Below, piece by piece: positions 18,858 through 27,723 of a stretch of DNA of 64,000 nt. A model generated the notes under the pieces. That model saw nothing but the letters and a program-made list of their open reading frames with translations, did not search any database and was not told the origin of the DNA. The stretch is taken from NCBI RefSeq assembly GCF_009295825.1, contig NZ_WHKF01000007.1, forward strand, positions 62,001-126,000. The letters are read 5' to 3'. The DNA is from Marinifilum sp. N1E240. Its GTDB lineage: Bacteria; Bacteroidota; Bacteroidia; Bacteroidales; Marinifilaceae. A program made the position numbers and the translations under genes. Position 1 is the first letter of the stretch; each line of letters begins with the position of its first letter.

Positions 18858-18886
18858 AAGGAGTATTTTAAGAAAGTTTACTCCTT
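18858..18886. other. Small stem-loop between parS-like site and terminator
   Basis: AAGGAGTA pairs with TACTCCTT around a 13-base loop. It directly follows the parS-like palindrome and precedes the mnmG terminator. No role can be assigned. Confidence 0.4.
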
Positions 18887-18939
18887 AAAACGCCCGAAAT
18901 TGCCTTTTTCTTTTGAAAAATGTCGATTTCGGGCGTTTT
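18887..18939. terminator. Terminator hairpin after mnmG (likely bidirectional)
   Basis: AAAACGCCCGAAAT and ATTTCGGGCGTTTT form a perfect 14-bp inverted repeat around a 25-base loop. A on one arm and T on the other allow termination in both directions. Confidence 0.7.
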
Positions 18940-19095
18940 GGAAGATGGCATTACGCTATAAAGGAGTAGATTATCGATTAAGAAATTTCATATTTTATTT
19001 TCTTAATCTTACCTTAATTGTGGAAAACTAAAAGAAGTACAAAGTTTTTAAAAACCATTTTACTCAACATGTGATCATAGTAAAAAAACAAACAC

Positions 19096-20736
19096 ATGAA
19101 TAATAAATACACTATATCGGGAAAGGTTGTTGATGTAATTGCAAAGCAAATTACTCCAGCTGAAATTGTAATAGAAGAAGGAGTAATCATTTCAATTCAT
19201 CCTAAAGATGATGTTGATGATTGTTATATTTTGCCAGGGCTGGTAGACTCTCATATGCATATTGAAAGTTCACTTCTAATCCCAAGTCGATTTGCAGCGG
19301 AAGCTGTAAAATGTGGTACAATTGGTTTGGTAACTGATCCACATGAAATCGCAAATGTCTTGGGTGAAATCGGTGTAGATTTCATGATTAACGATGCAAA
19401 GAAAGTTCCTTTGGAAATAAAATTTGGAGTTCCTTCCTGTGTTCCTGCAACCGAATTTGAAACATCAGGATTCGTATTGGATAGTAATATTGTTGAGAGT
19501 TTACTTAAGCGAGAAGAGGTGGTCTGTTTGGCAGAGGTGATGGATTTTGTTGGTGTAGTAGAAGACGATCTTGAGGTTTTAAAAAAGATCGTTGCATGTA
19601 AGAAATTAGGAAAGAAAATCGACGGTCATGCTCCAGGATTGAAAGGTTCTGATTTAAAAAAATATGTTGCAGCAGGAATTTCTGCAGATCATGAATGCTC
19701 TACTTTGGAGGAAGCTTTAGAGAAAATTTCATTAGGAATGATGATCCAGATAAGAGAGGGTAGTGCAGCAAAAGATTTCGAGGCTTTATCATCACTGTTA
19801 GAAACTCATCCTGATAAAGTGATGTTGTGTACAGATGATTTACATCCCGATGATATTCTCGAATTCGGTCATATTAATTATCTGATAAAACGAGGATTAA
19901 AAAAGGGTTTGGATCTATTCTCGCTATTAAGAGCTGCAAGTTACAATCCAATTCACCATTATGGTTTGGATTTAGGATTACTTCAGGTTGGCGATTCTGC
20001 AGATTTTATAAAAATTAATAATCCTGATGAGTTTTCTATTCAAGAAGTATATAGAAAAGGCAATTGCATTTATAAGAATGGTGTGGTATCATTTGAAGTA
20101 AACAATGAGATTCTTCTAAATAACTTTAGTCGAAAAGCAATTGAATTGTCGGAATTAGCAGTTACTCCAGAGAGTGGCAAGATTAGAGTGATGGTTGCTA
20201 AGGATGGAGATTTGATAACAGATTCAATTTTATGTGATCCAAAAATTGAAGATTCAAATGTCGTTTCAGATATGGATAATGACATTTTGAAAATTGTAGT
20301 GATGAGTCGTTACGATAATGGTAAACCTGTAGTTGGTTTTGTTAAAGGTTTTGGATTTAAAAATGGAGCAGTTGCTGAGAGTATTGCCCACGATAGTCAC
20401 AATATCATTGCAATTGGAACTAGAGATATAGAAATTGTACATGCAATTAATACTCTTATAGATTTAAAAGGTGGTATTGTAGCAGTAAATAATGGTGAAA
20501 GCCGTTTTGTAAAGTTGGAAGTAGCAGGTTTAATGTCGAATAAAACAGGGGAGGAATTGATACAGGATTATTCAAAATTAAGTGAATTTACCTCCAAATT
20601 AGGATCTGATTTTAAATCACCATTCATGACTTTAGCCTTTATGTCTTTATTGGTAATTCCAAAATTAAAATTGTCGGATAAAGGATTGTTTGATGTGAAT
20701 GAATTTAAAGTAGTAGATTTGTTCGAGACTCACTAA
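19096..20736 (+). CDS. ade: Adenine deaminase
   Basis: The 546-residue protein is an amidohydrolase of the adenine deaminase family. It has the metal-binding HMHIESSLL motif after LPGLVDS, the DPHEIANVLG segment, DGHAPGL, ISADHECS and LCTDDLHPDD, plus the C-terminal beta-sandwich part with AHDSHNI. It converts adenine to hypoxanthine and ammonia for purine salvage in the cytoplasm. It starts 157 bases after the mnmG terminator and is followed by uvrC after 31 bases, perhaps on one transcript. Confidence 0.95.
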   Translation: MNNKYTISGKVVDVIAKQITPAEIVIEEGVIISIHPKDDVDDCYILPGLVDSHMHIESSLLIPSRFAAEAVKCGTIGLVTDPHEIANVLGEIGVDFMINDAKKVPLEIKFGVPSCVPATEFETSGFVLDSNIVESLLKREEVVCLAEVMDFVGVVEDDLEVLKKIVACKKLGKKIDGHAPGLKGSDLKKYVAAGISADHECSTLEEALEKISLGMMIQIREGSAAKDFEALSSLLETHPDKVMLCTDDLHPDDILEFGHINYLIKRGLKKGLDLFSLLRAASYNPIHHYGLDLGLLQVGDSADFIKINNPDEFSIQEVYRKGNCIYKNGVVSFEVNNEILLNNFSRKAIELSELAVTPESGKIRVMVAKDGDLITDSILCDPKIEDSNVVSDMDNDILKIVVMSRYDNGKPVVGFVKGFGFKNGAVAESIAHDSHNIIAIGTRDIEIVHAINTLIDLKGGIVAVNNGESRFVKLEVAGLMSNKTGEELIQDYSKLSEFTSKLGSDFKSPFMTLAFMSLLVIPKLKLSDKGLFDVNEFKVVDLFETH

Positions 20737-20767
20737 TTCGTTGGCATACTCTTCTAAATATTAAATT

Positions 20768-22570
20768 GTGATTAAAAATAAGAATATCGATCATCTTAAA
20801 TCTTTGGTTTCAGCCTTACCTGAAGAGCCAGGTGTATATCAATTTTTCGATGAAAATGACAAGATAATTTATGTAGGTAAAGCAAAGCGACTCAAACGTA
20901 GAGTTGCTTCTTACTTTAATAAAGTTCATGATAATGCCAAGACGAATATAATGGTGAGAAAGATTTTTGATATTCGCCATATAGTTGTCAATTCAGAAGA
21001 GGATGCATTATTGTTAGAGAACAATTTAATAAAGAAACACCAGCCTCGATATAATGTACTTTTAAAAGATGATAAATCCTTTCCCTGGATTTGTATTAAA
21101 AAGGAGAGATTTCCAAGAGTGTTTGTAACGCGTCATTTAACTAAAGATGGATCGGAATATTTTGGTCCTTATACAAGTGTAAAGATGGTTCGAACTCTTA
21201 TGGATATGATTCGATCATTGTATAAATTGAGGAATTGCAATTTAAGTTTATCGGCAGAAGGAATTACAAATGGGAAGTTTAAAGTTTGTCTAGAATATCA
21301 TATAGGTAATTGTAAAGCACCATGCATAGGGAAGATCAAAACTGAAGAGTACAATGAAACCATTCAGGCAATACGAAATATTCTTAAAGGGAATATTAGA
21401 ACGGTTACCTCTCATTTAAAAGAAAAAATGAATGAATATGCCGAGAATTTTAAATTTGAAGAGGCTCATCTTATTAAAGAAAAACTTCAACTACTGGATA
21501 AATACCAAAGCAAATCTACAATCGTAAATCCATCAATTAACAATATAGATGTGTATTCAATATTGGACGATGAAGATGTGGCGTATGTAAACTTTTTGAA
21601 AATTGTGAATGGGGCAATTATACAAGCCCACACAATCGAGTTAAAAAAGAAAATAGAGGAGAATAGGGAAGATTTATTACTATTGGCAATTACTGAAATT
21701 CGACAAAAAATATTTAGTACTGCTAAAGAGATTTTGGTTCCATTTGAAATTGATTTACCTTTTGAAGGTGTAAAATGTTTAGTTCCTCAACGTGGTGACA
21801 AACGCAAATTATTAGACTTATCCTTGCGAAATGTGAAATACTTCCGTCTCGATAAGTTGAAGAAAGGGGATAAGTCTCAAAAACAAACTCATTCTGATAG
21901 AATATTGGAAAGAATGAGAACCGATTTAAGATTAAAGGATTTGCCTACACATATAGAATGCTTCGATAATTCGAATATTCAGGGTACTCATCCAGTTGCT
22001 TCGTGTGTGGTATTTAGAAATGCTCGCCCCTACAAAAAGGATTATCGTCATTTTAATATTAAAACTGTAGTTGGTGCAAATGATTTTGCATCGATGGAGG
22101 AGATAATATATAGAAGGTATAAACGATTACTTGAAGAGGATAAATCATTACCACAGTTAATTGTAATTGATGGTGGAAAAGGACAGTTAGGAGCTGCCTT
22201 AAATAGTTTGGACAAATTAAATTTGCGGGGTAAAATTTCAGTGATTGGTATTGCTAAAAAATTGGAGGAAATCTATTTTCCTGGAGATCCATATCCTCTT
22301 TATTTAGATAAAAACTCTGAAACCTTAAAAACGATCCAACATTTAAGAAATGAATCGCACCGTTTTGCCATTACATTCCACAAACAAAAAAGATCAAAAT
22401 CATTTATTGGCTCGGAATTGGATAAAATTGACGGAATAGGACCTAAATCTGTTCAAAAATTAATTCAAAGATTTAAATCCGTTGAAAATATAAAGAAAGC
22501 CACGTTAGATGAGATTATTTCTGAATTAGGTAACAAGAAAGCTTTAACTGTTTGGAAATATTTTAATTAA
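20768..22570 (+). CDS. uvrC: Excinuclease ABC subunit C
   Basis: The 600-residue protein has an N-terminal GIY-YIG nuclease domain (EPGVYQFFD, IIYVGKAKRLKRRV), a UVR motif (NFKFEEAHLIKEKL), an RNase H-like 5' nuclease domain (ECFDNSNIQGTHPVAS, IVIDGGKGQLGAA, FAITFHKQKR) and C-terminal helix-hairpin-helix repeats (IDGIGPKSVQKLI). It makes the dual incisions around bulky DNA lesions after UvrAB loading. The start is GTG at 20768, which fits the usual N-terminal length. Confidence 0.97.
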   Translation: MIKNKNIDHLKSLVSALPEEPGVYQFFDENDKIIYVGKAKRLKRRVASYFNKVHDNAKTNIMVRKIFDIRHIVVNSEEDALLLENNLIKKHQPRYNVLLKDDKSFPWICIKKERFPRVFVTRHLTKDGSEYFGPYTSVKMVRTLMDMIRSLYKLRNCNLSLSAEGITNGKFKVCLEYHIGNCKAPCIGKIKTEEYNETIQAIRNILKGNIRTVTSHLKEKMNEYAENFKFEEAHLIKEKLQLLDKYQSKSTIVNPSINNIDVYSILDDEDVAYVNFLKIVNGAIIQAHTIELKKKIEENREDLLLLAITEIRQKIFSTAKEILVPFEIDLPFEGVKCLVPQRGDKRKLLDLSLRNVKYFRLDKLKKGDKSQKQTHSDRILERMRTDLRLKDLPTHIECFDNSNIQGTHPVASCVVFRNARPYKKDYRHFNIKTVVGANDFASMEEIIYRRYKRLLEEDKSLPQLIVIDGGKGQLGAALNSLDKLNLRGKISVIGIAKKLEEIYFPGDPYPLYLDKNSETLKTIQHLRNESHRFAITFHKQKRSKSFIGSELDKIDGIGPKSVQKLIQRFKSVENIKKATLDEIISELGNKKALTVWKYFN

Positions 22571-22640
22571 GTGTATTTTATTAAAGTGATAGTATTAGTT
22601 TTAAGTTGCTCCTTTTCAACACTTTAAAATCACGATGCAT

Positions 22641-23624
22641 TTAAAAAAGTACTTGCAATAATTCACTAGAACTTAAATTATTAAAGTATAAATTAAGATT
22701 ATTATTGCTAATAACCTTATTGATAGCGAATTTAGTGTGATTTACTCCTTTAAGATGCTCATAAAATTCATTTATTGCTTCTTTATTGATACAATTACCT
22801 GCTAATTCAATAGATTCAATTCTTCCTTTTGAAACTTTCATTTCAATCTCCAATATTCGTCCTCCTGAAAAATTACTTATTTTTTCAAAAGTATAAGTAG
22901 GCGAGTAGCCAAAGTTCCATTCCAGGCTCTTGTATTTTTCTTCTTTGAGTTTATTTATTGCCTGTTTATCCGAATCAGACAATTGGAATATTGATCCTGT
23001 AGGGTAGATATTCTTTATTTCTGATAAAATATGCTCTGCCAATTGATTTATTGAAATAGGATGTAAGAGGTAATCGGAGATATTCGTCACCCGACTTCTG
23101 ATAGATCTTACACCTCTATCTTTAAATTTTAAAGGATTAACCTTTAACAACTGGTTTAAACGTTTTAAATCGCTTGAAAATAGCATCGTGCCATGCTGCA
23201 TTACTTTATTTCGATATACATGAGAGGCATTACCTGAAAACTTTTTACCATCAATCGTTAAATCGCTTTTACCTTCAAACTTTGCATTTACTTCAAGTTT
23301 TTGAAGAGCATTAATTATTGGCTCACTGTATTTTTTAAAATTAACAAGCTTTCCTTTTTCACCTTTTTTAATGAAACAATAGTTTAAATTGCCCAAATCA
23401 TGAAAAACAGTTCCACCACCAGAGAGTCTTCTAATAACAGGTATATTTTCAGCTTCTACTTTATCTAAATTGATTTCTGCCAGTGTATTTTGATGCTTGC
23501 CCACAATTAAGGCAGGTTGATTTATATACAGAAAGAAGAAATCTTTATCGTACATTTTTAATAAATACTCTTCGCTTGCTATATTAAAAAACGGATCTTG
23601 AGAGTCACTGATGTAATAATTCAT
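22641..23624 (-). CDS. lplA: Lipoate-protein ligase A
   Basis: The 327-residue protein carries the lipoate ligase motifs RRLSGGGTVFHDLGNLNYCF, GKKFSGNASHV and the MQHGTMLF segment, plus the C-terminal accessory domain (from about residue 240) that distinguishes LplA from LipB. It activates free lipoate with ATP and attaches it to lipoyl domains of 2-oxoacid dehydrogenases or GcvH. The frame is open to an ATG at 23723, but the family N-terminus begins at MNYYISDSQDPFFNIA, so I place the start at 23624. It is convergent with uvrC and divergent from dtd. Confidence 0.92.
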   Translation of the reverse strand: MNYYISDSQDPFFNIASEEYLLKMYDKDFFFLYINQPALIVGKHQNTLAEINLDKVEAENIPVIRRLSGGGTVFHDLGNLNYCFIKKGEKGKLVNFKKYSEPIINALQKLEVNAKFEGKSDLTIDGKKFSGNASHVYRNKVMQHGTMLFSSDLKRLNQLLKVNPLKFKDRGVRSIRSRVTNISDYLLHPISINQLAEHILSEIKNIYPTGSIFQLSDSDKQAINKLKEEKYKSLEWNFGYSPTYTFEKISNFSGGRILEIEMKVSKGRIESIELAGNCINKEAINEFYEHLKGVNHTKFAINKVISNNNLNLYFNNLSSSELLQVLF

Positions 23625-23802
23625 GATATGTTGTAATGTTCGAATTACAAATATGATTATTATTTGTGAAAGATTTTTATTTAGAATCGTTTTTAATAAT
23701 GTTTTTTTGAAGGGAAGAGACATTCAGATCTGCCATTAAAACTCAGATTGAATTATATTTAAATATTCACATTAAATATAATATCTTAATAAATATATTG
23801 TT

Positions 23803-24255
23803 ATGAGAGTTGTTATACAGAGAGTAAGCAAAGCTTCCGTTAAAGTAGATAATAAGATTATAGGAGCCATTGACTCTGGTTTAATGATTTTAGTTGGAAT
23901 TGAATGCAATGATTCTAGGGAAGATGCGGAATGGTTGAGTAAGAAAATATGTAATCTTCGTATTTTTGATGATGAAAATGGCGTAATGAATAAATCCCTA
24001 ATTGATGTCTCAGGAAAGATACTCGCAATTAGTCAATTTACCTTACATGCAAAAACGAAGAAAGGCAACCGCCCTTCCTATATTGCAGCGGCAAAACCTG
24101 ATGTTTCTATTCCTTTGTACCAATATTTTGTAGATCAATTGGAGAAGGATTCGGATTCGAAAGTAGAAACGGGAGAGTTTGGTGCAGATATGCAGGTTTC
24201 ATTAATTAATGATGGACCGGTTACAATTGTTATGGATACTAAAAATAAGGAGTAG
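23803..24255 (+). CDS. dtd: D-aminoacyl-tRNA deacylase
   Basis: The 150-residue protein begins MRVVIQRVSKASVKVD and contains the two signature loops SQFTLHAKTKKGNRPSY and the C-terminal NDGPVTIVMDT, which form the cross-subunit active site containing a Gly-cisPro pair. It hydrolyses D-aminoacyl-tRNAs and so keeps D-amino acids out of translation. The MazG-like gene starts two bases after the stop codon begins a new frame, so the two are coupled. Confidence 0.97.
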   Translation: MRVVIQRVSKASVKVDNKIIGAIDSGLMILVGIECNDSREDAEWLSKKICNLRIFDDENGVMNKSLIDVSGKILAISQFTLHAKTKKGNRPSYIAAAKPDVSIPLYQYFVDQLEKDSDSKVETGEFGADMQVSLINDGPVTIVMDTKNKE

Positions 24256-24256
24256 T

Positions 24257-24604
24257 ATGAATTCAAAGGAAATTAGTATTTCAGAGGCACAAAAAGTGGT
24301 CGATAATTGGATCAAGAAATATGGAGTTCGTTATTTTAATGAACTGACCAATATGGCAATACTTACCGAAGAAGTGGGAGAGGTGGCAAGGATCATTTCG
24401 AGAAAGTACGGCGAACAATCGTTTAAAGAAAAGGACAAGTTGGTTGATTTAGGAGATGAAATGGCTGATGTACTTTGGGTTTTAATCTGTTTGGCAAATC
24501 AAACAGGTGTAGATTTAAACGAGGCTTTTCAGAAAAATATGGAAAAAAAGACTCAAAGAGATGCCGAGAGACATAAAAACAATGGTAAACTTTCTGCCGA
24601 TTAG
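24257..24604 (+). CDS. MazG-like nucleotide pyrophosphohydrolase
   Basis: The 115-residue helical protein has the all-alpha NTP pyrophosphohydrolase metal motif EEVGE followed about 35 residues later by DEMADVLWVL (the ExxD half), with LANQTGVDLNEAF after it. Such MazG/dCTPase-type enzymes hydrolyse non-canonical or excess nucleoside triphosphates. I take the ATG at 24257; the frame is open further upstream inside dtd but those residues do not look native. The gene starts one base after the dtd stop. Confidence 0.85.
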   Translation: MNSKEISISEAQKVVDNWIKKYGVRYFNELTNMAILTEEVGEVARIISRKYGEQSFKEKDKLVDLGDEMADVLWVLICLANQTGVDLNEAFQKNMEKKTQRDAERHKNNGKLSAD

Positions 24605-24638
24605 CTCGTTATGAGATGGAAAAGCTAAATTTTTATTA

Positions 24639-24646
24639 TAGTTTTG
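24639..24646 (+). promoter_or_regulatory. -7 promoter box upstream of deoC
   Basis: TAGTTTTG fits TAnnTTTG and lies 160 bases before the deoC ATG, implying a leader transcript of about 145 bases that contains a small open frame and short hairpins. Confidence 0.5.
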
Positions 24647-24664
24647 TGCCTTAATCGTTAAGAT

Positions 24665-24769
24665 ATGCAAAAGGAAAATCTTTTGTATTTATGGAAAAAT
24701 CAGCGGAAACGTCCGCAACTGGTTAATTATTATTTATTTACATTGTGTAGCGCCAGGTATTGGATTTGA
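24665..24769 (+). CDS. Possible 34-residue leader ORF ahead of deoC
   Basis: An ATG 19 bases after the -7 box opens a 34-codon frame ending in TGA at 24767-24769. The peptide starts MQKENLLYLWKNQRKRP and ends in hydrophobic and aromatic residues. A GCGGA-aacg-TCCGC hairpin lies inside it. No homologue is recognised, and an ORF this short can arise by chance. It could be a small protein, a leader or nothing. Confidence 0.2.
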   Translation: MQKENLLYLWKNQRKRPQLVNYYLFTLCSARYWI

Positions 24770-24798
24770 CGCTCCATCCTAATTAAAATTTAGCAAGG

Positions 24799-25698
24799 AT
24801 GAAAAAAGACATTTTAGAGATCTTGAAATCGTACAATTTAGAATTGAATGATCAGGAGGTTGCTAATCAGGTAAAAGAGATTATCGCTTCTGATTTTGAC
24901 AAGTTGTACACTGTTGAGAATTTAAAGAAAAACTTTTCGTTAATTGATTTAACGACTTTAAATTCGAATGACACACACGCAAGAGCCAAAAGTTTTGCAG
25001 AAAATGTAAATAACTTCCAGAATGATTTTGACATGCCGAATGTTGCCGCAATTTGCGTATATCCATACCAGGTGCCAACATTAAATGAAAACTTAAAAGC
25101 AGAAGGCGTTAATATTGCTTCTGTTGCCGGTGTTTTCCCATCTTCACAATCATATATTGAAGTTAAGGCATTAGAATGTAAAATGGCTGTTGAAAAAGGA
25201 GCTGATGAAATTGATATTGTAATTTCAATTGGAGCTTTTTTAGAAGGGAATTATCAGACTGTTTATGATGAAATTGTTGCACAAAAAGAAGCTTGCGGAA
25301 AAGGTCATTTAAAAGTGATTTTAGAAACTGGTGAGTTAAAAACTGCAACCAACATTCGCACAGCATCAATTCTTGCAATGGAAGCAGGTGCCGATTTTAT
25401 CAAAACATCTACAGGTAAAGTTCCTGTAAATGCAACTTTAGAAGCGGCTCATATCATGACTCAGGCAATTACTGAATATTTTGAGAAGACTGGTCGTATG
25501 GTTGGTTTTAAGCCTGCAGGAGGTATTTCTACAGCTAAGGATGCTATTGAGTTCTTCGCGATATCTAATAACAACTTGGGTGAAGAGTGGTTGAACAACA
25601 AATGGTCTAGAATTGGAGCATCGAGTTTAGCTAATAATTTATTGACTGAACTTCACAGAATTGAAACAGGAGAAGACAAACAAATCACTTACTTTTAG
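24799..25698 (+). CDS. deoC: Deoxyribose-phosphate aldolase
   Basis: The 299-residue TIM-barrel protein has the DeoC features VAAICVYPYQVPT, GADEIDIVISIGAFL (preceding the catalytic region), KVILETGEL, and FIKTSTGKVPVNATL, where the Lys of KTSTGK forms the Schiff base; GFKPAGGIST follows. It splits 2-deoxyribose 5-phosphate into acetaldehyde and glyceraldehyde 3-phosphate. It has an N-terminal extension of about 45 residues compared with the short bacterial form, as in the longer DeoC group. AGG directly precedes the ATG and could pair with an upstream CATCCT. Confidence 0.95.
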   Translation: MKKDILEILKSYNLELNDQEVANQVKEIIASDFDKLYTVENLKKNFSLIDLTTLNSNDTHARAKSFAENVNNFQNDFDMPNVAAICVYPYQVPTLNENLKAEGVNIASVAGVFPSSQSYIEVKALECKMAVEKGADEIDIVISIGAFLEGNYQTVYDEIVAQKEACGKGHLKVILETGELKTATNIRTASILAMEAGADFIKTSTGKVPVNATLEAAHIMTQAITEYFEKTGRMVGFKPAGGISTAKDAIEFFAISNNNLGEEWLNNKWSRIGASSLANNLLTELHRIETGEDKQITYF

Positions 25699-25719
25699 TA
25701 TTGATTGCTTATAATTTTT

Positions 25720-25748
25720 AAAAAGTCGGAATTTTTTTCCGACTTTTT
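25720..25748 (+). terminator. Rho-independent terminator after deoC
   Basis: AAAAAGTCGGAA pairs perfectly with TTCCGACTTTTT around a short T loop, ending in a T run. Confidence 0.85.
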
Positions 25749-25824
25749 GCATTATAAAAAGATAAATTATTTAACTTCGGTAAGGTATTTATAATTAAAT
25801 AAAAATCTCTTTTTGATATAATAA

Positions 25825-27723
25825 ATGTACAAGGAAGCTTCTGAAAATCTTAATCACAGAATTGTTGAATTAGAAAAAGAACTCTCACAATTAAAAAAAT
25901 TGCGAGAGAATCAATCTAATTCAATTCAGAACTTGGTACAGAATTCTAATAAAAAATCTTTTCTTTCTGTTATTGATCCTAACTTTACTTTAATTGAGGT
26001 GAATGACAGTAGATTGCAGCAACTTGGAGTTGAAAGAGATGAAGTACTTGGTGGAAAATGTCATAAAGTATTTTATAATCTTGATAAAACTTGTGAAGAG
26101 TGTACTGTTAATGAGGTAATTAAAACGAAACAGACAGGTAAATTTTTAAAATCATATAACCATAAGGGATCCATTAGATTTGAAGAAAAATTGGTTAAAC
26201 CGATTCTTAGCGAAGCTGGGGATATAGAACGATTGGTTATCGAGACTGAAGACATTTCGAGTTATTACAATTTAGTTGACAAGGTTGGTCAGCGAGAAGA
26301 GTTTTTTAAAAATATTTTTGAATTAGCGGGTGATGCTTTTTTAGTTCATGATGAGAAGGGGAATATATTGGAATTTGGATCACAATTGCCCAAATTGCTT
26401 GAATATACTCCAGATGAACTGAAGAATTTAACTATAAGTGATATTGATGATCCTTCAAAATCATTAGGATTTGAGAATAGGCAGGAACAATTTGAAGGTC
26501 AGAACAATTTATTATTCGAGACTGAAATCATAAAAAAATCAGGTACAAGAGTTCCTGTTGAAGTCAGTGCTAGTTTAATTCCTATTGAAGGGCATAGACT
26601 TTTTTTTGTCTCCTTACGAAATGTGGGAAAACGAAAGAAGGCGGAAGAGAATCTTCGTTTAAGTGTAAAAACTTTCCAGACTCTAGTCGAAAATGCTCCG
26701 GATTTAATCATGAGATTCGACCGGGAATTCAAACATTTATTTGTTAATTCAGCTGCAAAAACCATTTTAGGTATATCTCCAAATGAATTCATTGGTAAAA
26801 CACATGAAGATATGGGTTTTCCAAAAGAGCACTGTGATTTTTGGGCTGACGAGATGGAGAAAGTATTTACAAGTTCAAAATCAACAACAGTTGAATTTAC
26901 ACTTGAAATTGAGGAAGAGGAACATTATTTCGAATGGCAGTTAATTCCTGAATTTGAATCAAATGGGGAGACAGTTACTTTAATGGCTGTAGCACGTGAT
27001 ATAACCAATCAGAAGCTTAATGAGAAGGCATTAAAAGAAGCTATTCAAACTAAGGATAAGTTTTTCTCTATCATTGCCCATGATCTTAAAAATCCATTTA
27101 ATGTGATGCTTCCAATGGCAGAAGGACTTAAAGAAAACCTGCATACCTTGGATAAGGAACAAATAACAGAAATGGTTGCATTGATAAATTCTGCAGTTAA
27201 GCAAGAGTATAATCTTTTGGAGAATCTTCTGGAGTGGTCGAGAGCGCAAACAGGAGCGATTAAACTGAAACCAAAGAAAATTGACCTTAAAAGGTTAACA
27301 GAGTTAAATTTGAACTTGAATTATGCCAAAACGCAAAGTAAAAATATTTCTGTTGAATTTACTCCAGGCGCAAAAAATACAGCATTTGCCGATGAATATA
27401 TGGTAGACACAGTTATTAGAAATCTCGTATCTAATGCATTAAAATTTACTCACTCTAAAGGTAAAATGAAGATTAATATTGTGTCAAATGAATCGAAGAT
27501 TCACTTTCATATTCAAGATAATGGTATAGGTATAAGTCCTAAAAATCAGGAGAAATTATTTAGAATTGATACCAATTTTAATAGAGCAGGAACCAATGAT
27601 GAATTAGGAACGGGTATTGGTCTGATCTTGTGTAAAGAATTCATTGAGCAAAATGGAGGTAATATTAGTGTTGAAAGTGAAGTAGGGAAGGGAAGTAAAT
27701 TCTCATTTAGCCTCCCAATTTAA
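25825..27723 (+). CDS. PAS-domain sensor histidine kinase
   Basis: The 632-residue protein starts with a short coiled coil (residues 5-40) and then three PAS domains (about 45-150, 155-270 and 280-395). The first has a Cys-rich part (CHKVFYNLDKTCEEC). The HisKA domain has the phospho-accepting His in FFSIIAHDLKNPFNVM and the ATPase domain has NLVSNALKFT, DNGIGI and GTGIGLILCKEF. No membrane segment is present, so it senses a cytoplasmic signal. No response regulator gene is adjacent; its partner is elsewhere. Its stop codon directly abuts that of the convergent polyprenyl synthase gene. Confidence 0.92.
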   Translation: MYKEASENLNHRIVELEKELSQLKKLRENQSNSIQNLVQNSNKKSFLSVIDPNFTLIEVNDSRLQQLGVERDEVLGGKCHKVFYNLDKTCEECTVNEVIKTKQTGKFLKSYNHKGSIRFEEKLVKPILSEAGDIERLVIETEDISSYYNLVDKVGQREEFFKNIFELAGDAFLVHDEKGNILEFGSQLPKLLEYTPDELKNLTISDIDDPSKSLGFENRQEQFEGQNNLLFETEIIKKSGTRVPVEVSASLIPIEGHRLFFVSLRNVGKRKKAEENLRLSVKTFQTLVENAPDLIMRFDREFKHLFVNSAAKTILGISPNEFIGKTHEDMGFPKEHCDFWADEMEKVFTSSKSTTVEFTLEIEEEEHYFEWQLIPEFESNGETVTLMAVARDITNQKLNEKALKEAIQTKDKFFSIIAHDLKNPFNVMLPMAEGLKENLHTLDKEQITEMVALINSAVKQEYNLLENLLEWSRAQTGAIKLKPKKIDLKRLTELNLNLNYAKTQSKNISVEFTPGAKNTAFADEYMVDTVIRNLVSNALKFTHSKGKMKINIVSNESKIHFHIQDNGIGISPKNQEKLFRIDTNFNRAGTNDELGTGIGLILCKEFIEQNGGNISVESEVGKGSKFSFSLPI

